Shown: positions 32,547 to 43,041, numbered from the stretch's first letter. The stretch is 64,000 nt of DNA from Eutreptiella sp. 'Long Island Sound 2002' (GCA_964036045.1 CAXIWF010000906.1:1-64000), one strand, 5' to 3'. The notes: generated by a model not told the origin, from the letters alone. Translations and numbers: made by a program.

Positions 32547-32697
32547 ATCGCTGCATGTGGGGGAGAAGCGTAAGATCACTGCAATCAGCAGTGGCGCGTC
32601 CAGCCCTCCAGCCAAGCGTCGGAAGGTGGAGGCGGTCAGTGCCAGCGCCGGTTCCCCAGACATGGCAAATGGCGGGGCTGACAAGGACAAGCCACAG
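32547..32697 (+). CDS. Exon with an SV40-like nuclear localisation signal
   Basis: Follows GTGTATCTCAG and ends before GTCCCC (a weak donor). The frame reads LHVGEKRKITAISSGASS, PPAKRRKVEAVSASAGS, then PDMANGGADKDKPQ. PPAKRRKVE is a classical monopartite nuclear localisation signal in a Ser/Ala-rich disordered region. Protein not identified. Another possible exon follows at about 33076-33171 (MLVTDPSNTRIAYLLCPA), between an acceptor-like GTCTGCAAG and GTCGCA. Confidence 0.45.
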
Positions 32698-33628
32698 GTC
32701 CCCATCATGTGATTGTGGGTGCATGCGATGAGTGTGTTGGAGCTGCACTGGAGTATTCTCTATATTCGTCCTTCAGCCTTTTCGGCTGCAGGCAATCGAC
32801 TCCCGGCAAGGGGCAGGAGTGGAAAGAAGCAGGAGGAGGAGAGGGGCAGGACCGGAAAACTCAGCTGACATAGGTTGTGGCAAAGACCACGTTGAGACCA
32901 GTGCGTTGATTCCTGTCCACCCCCTCACCACCACACCACACTTTCACTGTAGCCCTCCGAATTCTCTCTTTGGTCCCATCTATCACACACTATACCATTT
33001 CTGTTTGCACACTGCTGACTGATAGCCCTTTTTTGCCCCCCCCCCCCCCCACAACACAACGTCTGCAAGTCAGCAATGCTGGTCACGGATCCTAGCAACA
33101 CACGCATCGCATATCTCTTGTGCCCAGCTGATGTGTGGCCATGGGGAACTCATTGGAGAGGGATCTACCAGGTCGCAATGATGATAATTCTAGGAGTTGT
33201 GAACAAGGTGGGGCTAGGGAGTTGTGAACAAGGTATTCGAGCGCCATTTAATGGACCCCATGGGGCACAACCTTTTTGGGGGATAATGCATTATTTGGGG
33301 GTATGGATGCGTGCGTCCAGCACTCAACATGCACGTTTAAATTGTCGCATTTCAAATGTCTGTGGGTACAGTATGCATGGGGCTAGTCCGCGCGCATCCC
33401 ATCCGCCCATGAAATCACGGATGACCACAACACACGCGCAACAGAATAGCGCAAGCCCATCATGACCTCAATTTTCGGTGAGGCAATAGAACCAAAAGCT
33501 GTCTGTGGCAGTAAGTGACCTTTGCCTCGTGGATCCACCCTTACCCGCATCATGAAGAGTGTTGCATTGCGTCTAATTGTCTCTCATCTACCACAATCAC
33601 CTGTTTCAAACATGGTCAATCAGACACA

Positions 33629-34760
33629 CACATCACTCATGAAACGCCCTCCAAAATTGTTCTATGTTTCATCTGCCCCTGCGCCCCCGGCCCCAAATGC
33701 AAGCACTCCTTTTCCAGCGAGATATGACTAGCTGCATGCCGCTTGCTCTTGGGAGACACTAATTCCAAAAGATGCCGCAATACAGAAAAGAAAATTCTGG
33801 AGACCGTTCCCAGACAGGCACACCTCAAGATCTTGATCCTGGAGTTGGTTGACGGAGCCCACAGCGACAACTTGTCGAACCCAGGCTGCCCCTTTAGACC
33901 TCCTTATGACCCCCTTCAGACCGCTCTTTTTGACTTCCGTCTGTGCGACTGTGCGCAGTTGTGCACAATTGATGTCAGTTGTGTGTGATTCTGTGTGATG
34001 ATTGAGTTCCTACGGGCCCTCATATTGCTACCACCAATGCCAACATGGCCTTTGAAGTGCAAGGACACACCAAGACAGCAGCAGAGCACGCTGCATCTCA
34101 AACCCTCATCACCTCCTGTACCAGCCTGCATGCAAGCTGTGATTGGAAGAGTGTGGAGATCGTTCCCCTCGCACAGGGGGGCCGACTCCGCGGGTTCTAG
34201 GACGCCGACTTGCCCCCCCTCCCCCCCACCTCGGCCACCGGTCAACAGTTAGTTGCCACAGGTGTTGACCTCAGGGGTCTATGGGCGCCAAATGCGCCCG
34301 ACGCCCTAAAGGCACCAAAGGCACCCGAAAGAAAATTTTGTCTACTTTGCATCCCAACACTGTCCTTCATCCCAACCCTAACCCTAATCCCCACCCCAAC
34401 CCTAAGCCTAGTCCTAACCCGACCCCCACCTACCCCTAGCCCTAGCCCCAGCCCTAACCCTCTAACTGTAGTCCTAGGCTAGGGTTGGAGTTAGTGTTGG
34501 GGTCCAAAATGGAGAGCCATGATGTGGCAAAACGCAGCCATGAACAAAATTCTGAAGATCTTGTTCAGCCTAATCAACATGGCTGCCATGGCCAACCCGC
34601 TCGCTACAAAGGTTAGGGTTAGGTTTGGGTTGATGGTATGGTTAAAGGGAGGTAAGGGGAGCCTGTGATTAACCAACGCTTGGCCTTGGGGGCATGTACC
34701 CCGCCCCAAGCCCCCCCCCCCCCAAATCGCCCCTCCCAAAACCGCCCCTCCGAGCCCCCC
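33629..34760 (+). repeat. Segmental duplication D1, copy 2
   Basis: Counterpart of 28497-29650. It has the same frames and telomere-like tract (34369-34500). Near 34160 a ~30-bp piece of copy 1 is replaced by CGTTCCCCTCG, which removes the end of the candidate exon. Confidence 0.85.
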
Positions 34761-35197
34761 CCCCCCCCCCCCTCCCGACCAAGGGTTAATCGGGGGGATA
34801 GTTGGTGTCCAAACCCAAGGAGTCGCCCCCCCCCCCCATGGCTACCTCTTCATACGATGCATGGGTTATCAAGCCTCGGAGCCTTGGGTGTAATAAGAGC
34901 GTTAGCGCGAAGAAAGACATGCTGCATGTGCTGTGAACATCTGGGCACCCAGGAGAGCTCCGGTGGGCTTTGAAGACACGCAGCCCTCTTTCCCCATGCC
35001 GCGGTTTTCCTTTTTCTGCTAGTTTTCTGAGGTTTTACCCCACCCACAAAAGGGAACTATGAGCGGGAGTGCAGCCGTACGCAGGGTCAGGACTTACATC
35101 CGAATTGCATCCCAAATTGCGAATAGCCTCCTTGTGTTTTTCTGCTGGATCCCACACACGATCACCTGGATTACCCCTTTGCTTTTGCCATTTTTCG
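34761..35197. other. No gene recognised
   Basis: C-rich runs at 34750-34775 and 34826-34838, then unique sequence leading into the pentamer tract. No supported frame. Confidence 0.4.
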
Positions 35198-35633
35198 TCG
35201 TGTCGTGTTGTGTCGTGTCGTGTTGTGTTATGTCGTGTCGTGTCGTGTTGTGTCGTGTTTGTGTCGTGTCGTGTCATGTTGTGCCGTGTTTGTGTTTGTG
35301 TTTGTGTTGTGTTGTGTTGTGTTATGTTGTGTTGTGTTGTGTTGTGTTGTGTTGTGTTGTGTTGTGTTGTGTTGTGTTGTGTTGTGTTGTGTTGTGTTGT
35401 GTTGTGTTGTGTTGTGTTGTGTTGTGTTGTGTTGTGTTGTGTTGTGTTGTGTTGTTTTGTGTTTGTATTGTGTTGTGTTGTGTTGTGTTGTGTTGTGTTG
35501 TGTTGTGTTGTGTTGTGTTGTGTTGTGTTGTGTTGTGTTGTGTTGTGTTGTGTTGTGTTGTGTTGTGTTGTGTTGTGTTGTGCTGTGTTGTGTTGTGTTG
35601 TGTTGTGTTGTGCTGTGCTGTGCTGTGCCGAAG
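35198..35633 (+). repeat. (GTGTT)n microsatellite
   Basis: About 85 pentamer copies, grading from TGTCG at the start through TGTTG to TGCTG at the end. The three-frame VLCC/TQHN frames are artefacts. Confidence 0.95.
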
Positions 35634-35730
35634 GCGCTGTTACCAGAAGGCAAAGGCCGGGATGTCTACCCACGGGTACAGGTAAACGGGCGGGGCTGTG
35701 TGTGTTGTGTGCGCGTTGTGTGGTAGTGTG
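35627..35730 (+). repeat. ~100-bp direct repeat, left copy
   Basis: GCCGAAGGCGCTGTTACCAG to CGGGCGGGGCTGTGTGTG; the right copy is at 36887-36990 with a few changes. Each copy directly follows a (GTGTT)n tract, so pentamer plus repeat forms a unit flanking the minisatellite. Confidence 0.85.
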
Positions 35731-35929
35731 TTGGTGCATAGCCGGACCAGTATACACTCGCACTTGGCCGGCATTGCTCTGCCGACGCTTGTGCGCTGTC
35801 ACACAAGGTCTCATAGGTCCACTGCACCGTGCGTGCCGCGCTGCACCATCACTGCTTTCTGTGTGGTGCTGCACTGCTTGGTGCTGTGCACTGCACTGCA
35901 CTGTGTGTGCCCTGCTGCACTGTAGTTGT
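35731..35929. other. Spacer before the minisatellite
   Basis: CACTGC-rich sequence (CTGCACTGCTTGGTGCTGTG) that grades into the minisatellite. No gene seen. Confidence 0.4.
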
Positions 35930-36785
35930 GGGCAGAGGGCAGCGGGCAGTGGTACTCCTGCTACGCACTGCCACACCGCCTGGAGGCTGTGGGCAGTGGA
36001 ACTCCTGCTACGCACTGCCGCACTGCCCGGGGGCAGTGGGCATGCCCGGGGGCACTGGGCAGTGGAACTCCTGCGATACACTGCCTCTCTGCCTTGGGGC
36101 AGCGGGCCGTGCAACTCCTGCAATGTACTGCCTCACTGCCCTGGGGGCAGTGGGCAGTGCAGCTCCTGTTAAACACTGCCTCACCGCCTGGGGGCAGTGG
36201 GCATTGGAGCTCCCGCTCCTGTTGCAATGCATTGCTTCTCTTCCTAGGGGCAGTAGGCAGCGCAACCCCTGCATTGCACTGCCTCACTTTCGGGGGGCAG
36301 TGGGTAGTGGAAATCGTGCAATACACTGCCTCACTGCCTGCGGGGAGTGGGGGAGTGGGCAGTGCAACTCCTGCAATGCACTGCCTCACTGCCTGGGGGC
36401 AGTGGGCAGTGGAACTCCTGCAATGTACTGCCTCACCGCTTGGGGGCAGTGGGCAGCGCAACTCCTGCAATACACTGCCTCATTCCCCGGCGGCATTGGG
36501 CAGTTGAACTCCTGTTTAACACTGCTTCACTGCCTGGGGGCAGTGGGCTGTGGAGTTCCTGCTCCTGTTGCAATGCACTGCTTCTGTGCCTGGGGGCAGT
36601 GGGTAGTGCAACCCCTGCTTTGCGCTGCCTCAACGCTTGGGAGCAGTGGGCAGTGGACCTCCTGCAATACACTGCCTCACTGCCTGGGGGCAGTGGGCAG
36701 TGCAACTCCTGCAATGCACTACCTCACTGCCTGGGGGCAGTGGGCAGTGGAACTTCTGCAACGCACTGCCTCACTGCGTAGGGGC
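35930..36785 (+). repeat. 47-bp hairpin-forming minisatellite
   Basis: About 17 units; the typical unit is AACTCCTGCAATG then CACTGCCTCACTGCC, TGGG, GGCAGTGGGCAGTG and one or two more bases. CACTGCC-T-CACTGCC pairs with GGCAGTGGGCAGTG, so each unit can fold into a 14-bp stem with one bulge. Periods of 47 bp are exact at 36366-36460; some units are longer. All frames are open in places because 47 is not a multiple of three; no protein is claimed. Confidence 0.9.
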
Positions 36786-36789
36786 TGTG

Positions 36790-36892
36790 TCATGTTGTGT
36801 TGTGTTGTGTCGTGTCGTGTCGTGTCGTGTCATGTTGCGCCGTGTTTGTGTCGTGCTTGTGTTGTGTTGTGCTGTGTTGTGTTGTGTTGTGC
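36790..36892 (+). repeat. (GTGTT)n tract after the minisatellite
   Basis: About 20 degenerate pentamers (TGTCG, TGTTG) ending in the right copy of the ~100-bp direct repeat. Confidence 0.85.
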
Positions 36893-36990
36893 CGAAGGCG
36901 CTGTTACCAGAAGGCAAAGGCCGGGATGTCTACCCACGGGTACTGGTCAACGGGCGTGGCTGTGTGTGTGGTGTGCGCGCTGTGTGTAAG
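36887..36990 (+). repeat. ~100-bp direct repeat, right copy
   Basis: Same start (GCCGAAGGCGCTGTTACCAG) as 35627-35730, differing at several positions. It lies 1.26 kb from the left copy and immediately before the LINE 3' end. Confidence 0.85.
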
Positions 36991-37034
36991 TGTGTGGATT
37001 CAGGCGGAGAGAGGGGGAGCCGGGAAGACCTAGT

Positions 37035-37996
37035 CGTTACCCCCCTGGCGACCGTCCTTACTCCAGGAGCTCCCGCTGTACCCCTTCTCTCTCCGCTTGC
37101 GGGTGCAGGCGTAACTCCTGCAATGCCCACGCCATCCTGCTGCCTGGGCCCAGGCGGGCCTTCAGCAACATGGCACGTGCCTTGGCGTGAGCGTACCAGA
37201 CCCGTATGGACTCCTCGATGACGTGGCGTATGAACTCCGTGCCAAGTGCGTGGGGCCCCGTGCACTCCAGGTGGGCCCGCTACATAGAGGGGGTCCGCAG
37301 GGCTTCGGCCCACTGCTCCAGCACTGCCAGCTCCCACAGCTGGTGGCGCACCGGGGCCGCCCGCGCCCCCACCTTCTGGTCGAGCTACGCCGCGAGCCGC
37401 CGGCGGGCCGGCCCCCATTCATGGGACTGGGCCAAGCAGGCCCAAAGGTGGGGCGCTATTTTGGGTTGCGTTCCACAGAGGAGGCACGTGGTATCCAGCA
37501 CCGTGTTCCGGTGGGAGGACCGGTGGGCCAGGACAGTCATCGTTGGGACGTTGTCCATACGGTGCGCCGTGATGTGGCGCTGCTGGTCATGATTGAACCG
37601 GTCTAGGGGGAGACCTCCTCCCGACATGTAGTTCACTCCCCACCGGGCCTCATAGCCGGCCCGCGCCGGTATTGCGGCCCGATCTTGCAACCAGTCTCCC
37701 AGCGCCGTCGGGGAGAGCTGACACTGGTCCCCGTAGGGCACCCGGGGGAGAAAGGAGTAAGGGCGCCGGAGGAGCCATGTGAGGTCCACCTCCGGCGGTT
37801 CTTGCGTCGCCGCATCCACACGGACGTTGAGGTCCGTTATCCAGTGCGACGGCGTGGTGACCACGTTGATGGCGGACTCCGGGGAGAGGCGCTCTCCCCC
37901 CAGGAGTGCTGCGTAGAGGTGGTGGATGCCATCCCCACAAGGGCCGTCTGCTTGGTACGTGCGGAGGGCCCCCACTGCCGCTTCTAAGTCCGGCAC
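37035..37996 (-). pseudogene. LINE C-terminal region with Cys/His motif
   Basis: Continues the RNase H domain (EAAVGALRTYQADGPCGDGI, INVVTTPSHW) after a frameshift near 37990. It then has CLLCGTQPKIAPHLWAC, a C-x2-C-x8-H-x3-C finger typical of LINE tails. In-frame TAGs occur at about 37383 (after RRLAA) and 37284 (after RTPSM), but recognisable coding continues to about 37035. Confidence 0.7.
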
Positions 37997-38838
37997 CAGT
38001 ATACCTGTGGCTGTTGTGCCAGCCTTCGGATGTACGAGAGGAGGATCATAGCCTCCCCTTCCTGGGAGGTGCCCACCCCCGAGGCCACGTGGGTCTTGTA
38101 AGCCGTGGGCCCGCTGTGGGTGACTCGGGCCATTGACATGCCTGCCCGCGTGGCCCCCGCATCCACTGCAGCGACTGTACCACGGAGGGTAGCCAGCGCA
38201 GGCAGGTCATGGAACCAGATGCCTGGCCGAACCTTGGGGGCCAGCACATTCGGGGGGTCGGTAGCCCGGCCGTGTGGCGCCAGGAGGGCCAGGTCCCCAT
38301 GGTGCTCCCTGAGATGGGTGTGTAGGGCCGGGTTGAGCTCCGCCGGCACCGTTCCCACCGTATCGAGGGAGTAGTAAAGGGGCCCCTTGCTCGGGTGCCC
38401 CAGGCATTTGTGCGCCACACACTCCGCCGGGTACTTGAATTTCGCCACGGCCGCTGGGGCTATGGCTATCCACGGAAACGGCGGCAGCGCCACGGTGACG
38501 GTGACGAGAGGGGCCAAAAGCCAGTAGGCGTCGGTCGGGGGGGGGGCGTTCATCCACACCATGGTGGGCACCCAGACCCCGGTGCACTGAAGCCAGGCCA
38601 GGGACACATGGTGGTGATCTTCCCATAGCTGGGCATGTAGGGGCGCGTTTACCTGCACTTGAATACCCAGGAGGGCCACCAGGAGGCGGTGTAGCCTGGT
38701 GTCCCTTGGTAGCGTGTCTGGGGGCTGGTGGCACACCCTGAGTTCAGGTACCCAGTTTGCCGCCTCCATGGTATCCTGCATGGCCGCGGTCACCCGGAGG
38801 GGTTGTCCCCTGTGGTACACGGTCACTTCTCGGGTGGT
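37984..38838 (-). pseudogene. LINE RNase H domain and linker
   Basis: The frame includes AAVDAGATRAGMSMARVTHS (first catalytic Asp) and GTSQEGEAMILLSYIRRL (catalytic Glu), the RNase H1 pattern; the next acidic position falls at the frameshift into the following frame. Upstream is a long linker (PFPWIAIAPAAVAKFKYPAE). The frame joins the part beyond the insert at 39410. Confidence 0.7.
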
Positions 38839-38900
38839 TTTGGCCACTCGGCCTCCGATGACCACGTCCGCCTGGTACGTGGGTACGGCGCCCGGGATCC
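38839..38900 (+). repeat. 62-bp direct repeat flanking the insert, copy 1
   Basis: TTTGGCCACTCGGCCTCCGA to CGGCGCCCGGGATCC; differs from 39348-39409 at two positions. It looks like a long target-site duplication around the insert. Confidence 0.85.
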
Positions 38901-39347
38901 ATGCAGGTGACCCAGCCAAACGAGGTCCGGAGACCGGGGGTAAGGCTGCATCCTAAGGCCAGCGCTGCTTTGGGACTCGAGGCGGAGCGTGCGACACCCA
39001 AGCACCTCGGAACCCAAGTACCAAGAACACGCCGCTGGCATGCCTTGGGAATGGGATACGCCACGAAGTCCGGTGAACCCCTAGGGTTCCGCCCAAAGGA
39101 GGGGACGTGCGCAAGCACGGGGGCACACCCTCCCGGCGTGACAAGTGCGTCACGCCGGCGGCGATTAGCCCTCTCGGTGCTGCCCGGGGCCGCTTTGTTG
39201 GGGGCCACCAGCCAAGTCTAGCGGGATGTAAGCCGCCTCCCCTCTTCAAGCGCGGAGCCTCTTCATGTTCGTCACGGCTGCAACGCCAGCGGGAACCATG
39301 GGGCGCCTCTCCACGACCGAGTGCACCTACCTACCTACCTACCTACC
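38901..39347 (+). mobile_element. 447-bp insert with (ACCT)n tail inside the LINE
   Basis: The block has no similarity to the surrounding LINE, ends in ACCTACCTACCTACCTACC and is flanked by 62-bp direct repeats. This is the pattern of a 5'-truncated non-LTR or SINE insertion with a simple-repeat tail, in the plus orientation. No frame is recognised within it. Confidence 0.65.
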
Positions 39348-39409
39348 TTTGGCCACTTGGCCTCCGATGACCACGTCCGTCTGGTACGTGGGTACGGCGC
39401 CCGGGATCC
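39348..39409 (+). repeat. 62-bp direct repeat flanking the insert, copy 2
   Basis: Second copy of 38839-38900 with two substitutions (CACTTGG for CACTCGG; CGTCTGG for CGCCTGG). The LINE reading frame resumes through it (PGAVPTYQTDVVIGGQVAK). Confidence 0.85.
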
Positions 39410-40483
39410 GGTCCTTGGGGGCAGCGTGCCACCGCGGCGGGGGCTCCCTTAGTAGGGGACTCAGGACGGCAGCGTGGCGGGCCAGCCACGCCCTCAGACC
39501 CGGGATTCCCTTGCGGGTCGGTGCCCGCTCTTTCAGGGCACAATCCTGTTTTACGCGGTAGTCCCCCGTGTAGAGGTCACCCAGGTGGTGGTAACCCAGG
39601 GCTTGCACCGTTTCGTATATGGTCGGGGGGATGATCACCTGTACAACATTGCCGTACTGGGTCGGGTACACTTCCACCGGGGGGGGGCAGGGGCCGCCGC
39701 CGCCCCCGCCCGGGGCCCACCGGGGCCCCGCACCAGAATGGGGGTCGTCCCTGAGCAAGGGCCCGGCATCCACATGGGCATGGCCATGTTGTCCACGACC
39801 CGCTGCAGCGTGGCTATAAGGTGGGGGCATTTCGGGTGGTGAGTGTACTGTCCTGGGGTAAGCACCGCAAGACACCCTCCCCTGAGCGCCTGGTGCGTCT
39901 GGAGGGAATAGGTTTGGGAGTCCCGGAACTCGTTTTTGGCCCAGGCTCCCTGCCGGACCCATTCCCGGACCACCGCGGTCTGTCACGAGTGTGCTGACCG
40001 GGTCAAACCCTGGCAGCCATGCTCCCATGGCCCCCAGAGCGCGTCGGTGTGGGCGTGGCGGGAGATGCCCGTGACGTGCTTGTATGCGCTGACCATGAGG
40101 GCGTCGTTGGCCGCGTGCACGTGGGCCGTGGGGCGGTATACGCTGGCCAGGGAGAGCGGCTTACTCGGGAGCTTGGCCATGAGCACCATCATGGCTGCGT
40201 CCGGGGAGAGCCGCTGGGGGCGGAGCTGCTTCCAGATAGCCTCTCGGATTTCCGGTAGGTTCCGGGGGGCTGTGGGTGTGCCTTGGAGGTATATGTCCGT
40301 CCCCATATAGCGGAGAGTACTGGAGGGCTGTATTTCCGGGGCCCCGGTTAGCGCCTCCTCCCGCTGGCCCGGGGGTATCCGTCACCCACGTGCGGCCGAC
40401 ATGGCGGGCTACGGCAGCCGGCGTGGGCGACCGCAAAGGTTGGGGGTCTGACGTTGATCCGTGCTGGTTCTTGCGGTCCGGGA
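39410..40483 (-). pseudogene. LINE linker region
   Basis: Fragmented frames between RT and RNase H: IWKQLRPQRLSPDAAMMVLM and VHAANDALMVSAYKHVTG are in one frame, and YETVQALGYHHLGDLYTGDY lies in another after a frameshift near 39970. No catalytic motif is expected here. Confidence 0.55.
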
Positions 40484-41417
40484 CATCTACCTGCAGGATC
40501 CCCTGGTAGTAGGTCCGCTGATGCAGCAGGACCCCCTATATGGGGCGGGAGTCGCCCCGTTCCAGGAGGACGATCGTGTCGTCCACCCACATGAGCCCCG
40601 GGAAGCGGAAGGGCTCCACCGCAAAAGCCCTGTACGCGATGTCCATGAAGCGCAGGAAAGGGAGTGCCGCCGTGGCTCCCGCATGGACTCCCTAGATTGT
40701 GCCTTCGGGAGTCCCCAAGAGCTGTGCCAGGGTGCTCGAATGCCAGGGGCCTAGGGGCAGGGTACACGAGAACCCCTCGGTGTGGGTGGCGAGGTGGTCT
40801 GCCTCCCCAAGGCCCACCCGGGCCCCTACTATCGGGTGGATGTCCTGGGCGATCATGTCGAAGAACTTCGCGAGATCCGTGATCAAGACGTCCACTACCC
40901 GGTGCTGAAGTTTGGCCAGGTCCAACTTCATGTGCACCGTGCGGACCACCTCCTGGATACTCCCCGCATGCCCCCCAGGGCCCGCTCATAGATTGCCATC
41001 GCCACGGCGTAGAAAGCCTCGGGCTCCAGCTTTGAGACGTGGGAGGAGATGGTTATCCCCCGGAGGTTCGCCTCCCGGACAGGCTGGTCCGGGTTTTTTA
41101 GGAGCAAGGTAACCGGCCCCCGCCTGCCCACCGTGCGGCACACTGGGGGGCTGCGCACCACGGCGCAAAGGGTCTTCTGGTCCGACTCCGTCAGGTGTCG
41201 GTACCAGGTGATGTCGATGCAGACGTCCGCCTCGGGCAGGTGGAGATCGGGGCCGCGGGCTTTACCAGACTGCACCTCCCAGAGGTGGCGAGGCTGGACA
41301 TATTTGCCGCGGGCTGGCGGGGCATGTTGCGGCAAGAGCCCCAGGTACCGCTGGAAATGGGCCCACCGGTTGGGGTCGTCCCATATCCGGTAGCTGTGGC
41401 CTGGAGCCTCTGGCGGC
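40484..41417 (-). pseudogene. LINE reverse transcriptase domain
   Basis: Motifs in order: NLRGITISSHVSKLEPEAFY (fingers), VLITDLAKFFDMIAQDIHP (motif A with catalytic Asp), TPEGTI-stop-GVHAGATAALPF (motif B, TAG at 40693-40695 where Gln is usual) and PGLMWVDDTIVLLERGDS (motif C with both catalytic Asp), then a second TAG at 40544. A frameshift lies near 40935 between the first and second motifs. Confidence 0.75.
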
Positions 41418-42396
41418 TCAAGTATAGGGCAGACAACGTCTCCCTAGGGTTGAGGAGCGCCTTGCTGTCCAAGGGGATCTCTGAGATATCCCGCGGGGGG
41501 GCCGGCTGCGCCGTTGCACCTCCTTCCACTGCTCCGGGGTGCGTTTGAGGTTTTGGGTCTCCTGCGCGCACCGGAGGGCCCTGCATTTAATCCCCCGGAG
41601 GCTTTGCTGGCGCTGGGCTTCGCCCAGAGCCACAAGGCTCCTCTTGAGGACGTGTCCCGCTATTACGGAGGTGCCCAGCATGTTTTGGGCCATCACTGTG
41701 AAGCGCTCTAGAAGCGCTCTACGGAGGGGAGCATACTGCGCGCCGGGAAGGGCTGCTCGGGAGCCCTCGAGGGGGGGGGAGCGCTCCGCAGGGCGTGCCC
41801 GAAGGTGGTAGTGCCGGAATCGGAGGGCCCGCACCCTGCCTGTAGCATGGGCCCAGTCATAGATGGCCCGTTGCAGGCCTTTCAGCCATCGGTCCAGGGC
41901 GAGCTGGGGGTCTACGGCTCTCCTGCGGAGCACCGAGCTCTGGAAGTCGGCTGCATCTGCCGGGGACATGGCCACCGGGCCCAAGTGGTACTCCGGCGTG
42001 CGGGAGACCGTATGGGGGCTGGGCTTGTCCAGCCGGATCACCGGGAATGTGACGGTGAAGAGAAGGGGGACGTGGTGGTCCGAGAGCAGGGTACTCCCCC
42101 AGTAGTGGTACGAGGCGACGGTGAACTGCGCCTCGCTGTGGCAGGCGACCGTGTCAATGCGGGAGCGCGCGGCACCCTGGAAGCAGGAATATGTTCCCTG
42201 CGGGACCGGGTGAAGGTCCACCAAGTCCCTGAGGTTGAAGGCCCTCAGGAACGTGCGGTAGCCCGTGTCTTCGGGGCGCGGAGTCCCCCGGTCCGCCGGT
42301 CGGGCCGCCGAGTTGGTGTCAGTCACCACGAGGACGGTCGCCGGGTCCACGACGCAGGTGACCTCCTGCCAAACGCCCGACCACCATCGAACATAT
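41418..42396 (-). pseudogene. LINE endonuclease domain (APE type), 5' incomplete
   Basis: The open frame starts directly in the pentamer tract and contains VLVVTDTNSAARPADRG, PVPQGTYSCFQGAARSRIDT and STLLSDHHVPLLFTV, the DxN, SRID and SDH motifs of exonuclease-endonuclease-phosphatase enzymes; the N-terminal catalytic Glu region is missing. It ends with TGA at 41418 after a frameshift relative to the RT. Confidence 0.75.
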
Positions 42397-42397
42397 T

Positions 42398-42950
42398 GTG
42401 CCCTGTTTGTGTTGTGTTGTGTTGTGCTGTGCTGTGTTGTGTTGTGTTGTGTTGTGTTGTGTTGTGTTGTGTTGTGTTTGTGTTGTGTTGTGTTGTGTTG
42501 TGTTGTGTTGTGTTGTGTTGTGTTGTGTTGTGTTGTGTTGTGTTGTGTTGTGTTGTCTTGTGTTGCGCTGTGTTGTGTTGCGTTGTGTTTGTGTTTGTGT
42601 TTGTGTTGTGTTGTGTTGTGTTGTGTTGTGTTGTGTTGTGTTGTGTTGTGTTGTGTTGTGTTGTGTTGTGTTGTGTTGTGTTGTGTTGTGTTTGTGTTTG
42701 TGTTGCGCTGTGTTGTGTTGTGTTGTGTTTGTGTTTGTGTTGTGTTGTGTTGTGTTGTGTTGTGTTGTGTTGTGTTGTGTTGTGTTGTGTTGTGTTGTGT
42801 TGTGTTGTGTTGTGTTGTGTTGTGTTGTGTTGTGTTGTGTTGTGTTGTGTTGTGTTGTGTTGTGTTGTGCTGTGCTGTGCTGTGTGGTGTTTGTGTGGTG
42901 TTTGTGTTGTGCCGTCTGTTGTTGTGCTGGGTTGTTCTGTGTTGCCCTCC
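42398..42950 (+). repeat. (GTGTT)n microsatellite abutting the LINE
   Basis: About 108 pentamers with TTTGTG interruptions. It ends 10 bp before a splice acceptor (CCCTCCTACCTCCAG at 42959). The tract marks the 5' break of the LINE. Confidence 0.95.
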
Positions 42951-42959
42951 TACCTCCAG

Positions 42960-43041
42960 GTGCAAGTACAATTGCACAAGACCGAAAAGACCATCACAAT
43001 CCCCGTGGGCACCATCCTCATGGTCGATGGAAAGGACCAAT
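42960..43041 (+). CDS. Coding exon, unknown beta-rich protein
   Basis: Starts after CCTCCTACCTCCAG. It encodes VQVQLHKTEKTITIPVGT then ILMVDGKDQ and probably ends before GTGGCC. Alternating hydrophobic residues suggest beta strands. No family recognised. It may belong to the same gene as the later plus-strand exons. Confidence 0.4.

Larger units (their letters stand above)
37035..42396 (-). mobile_element. Decayed LINE (non-LTR retrotransposon), 5'-truncated
   Basis: Reading leftward: apurinic-type endonuclease, RT, a long linker, RNase H and a Cys/His C-terminal motif, in the usual LINE order. The GC-rich codons differ from the flanks. The frame is broken by at least four shifts and four in-frame TAG codons, and by the insert at 38901-39347. 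The 5' end is cut by the pentamer tract starting at 42398. It is clearly inactive. The clade cannot be named by eye. Confidence 0.85.

Noticed and set aside
35829-36989. 386-codon plus-strand frame through the minisatellite
   Set aside because: A 47-bp repeat shifts frame each unit, so the frame is an accident of lacking stop triplets; no homologous repeat-protein pattern.
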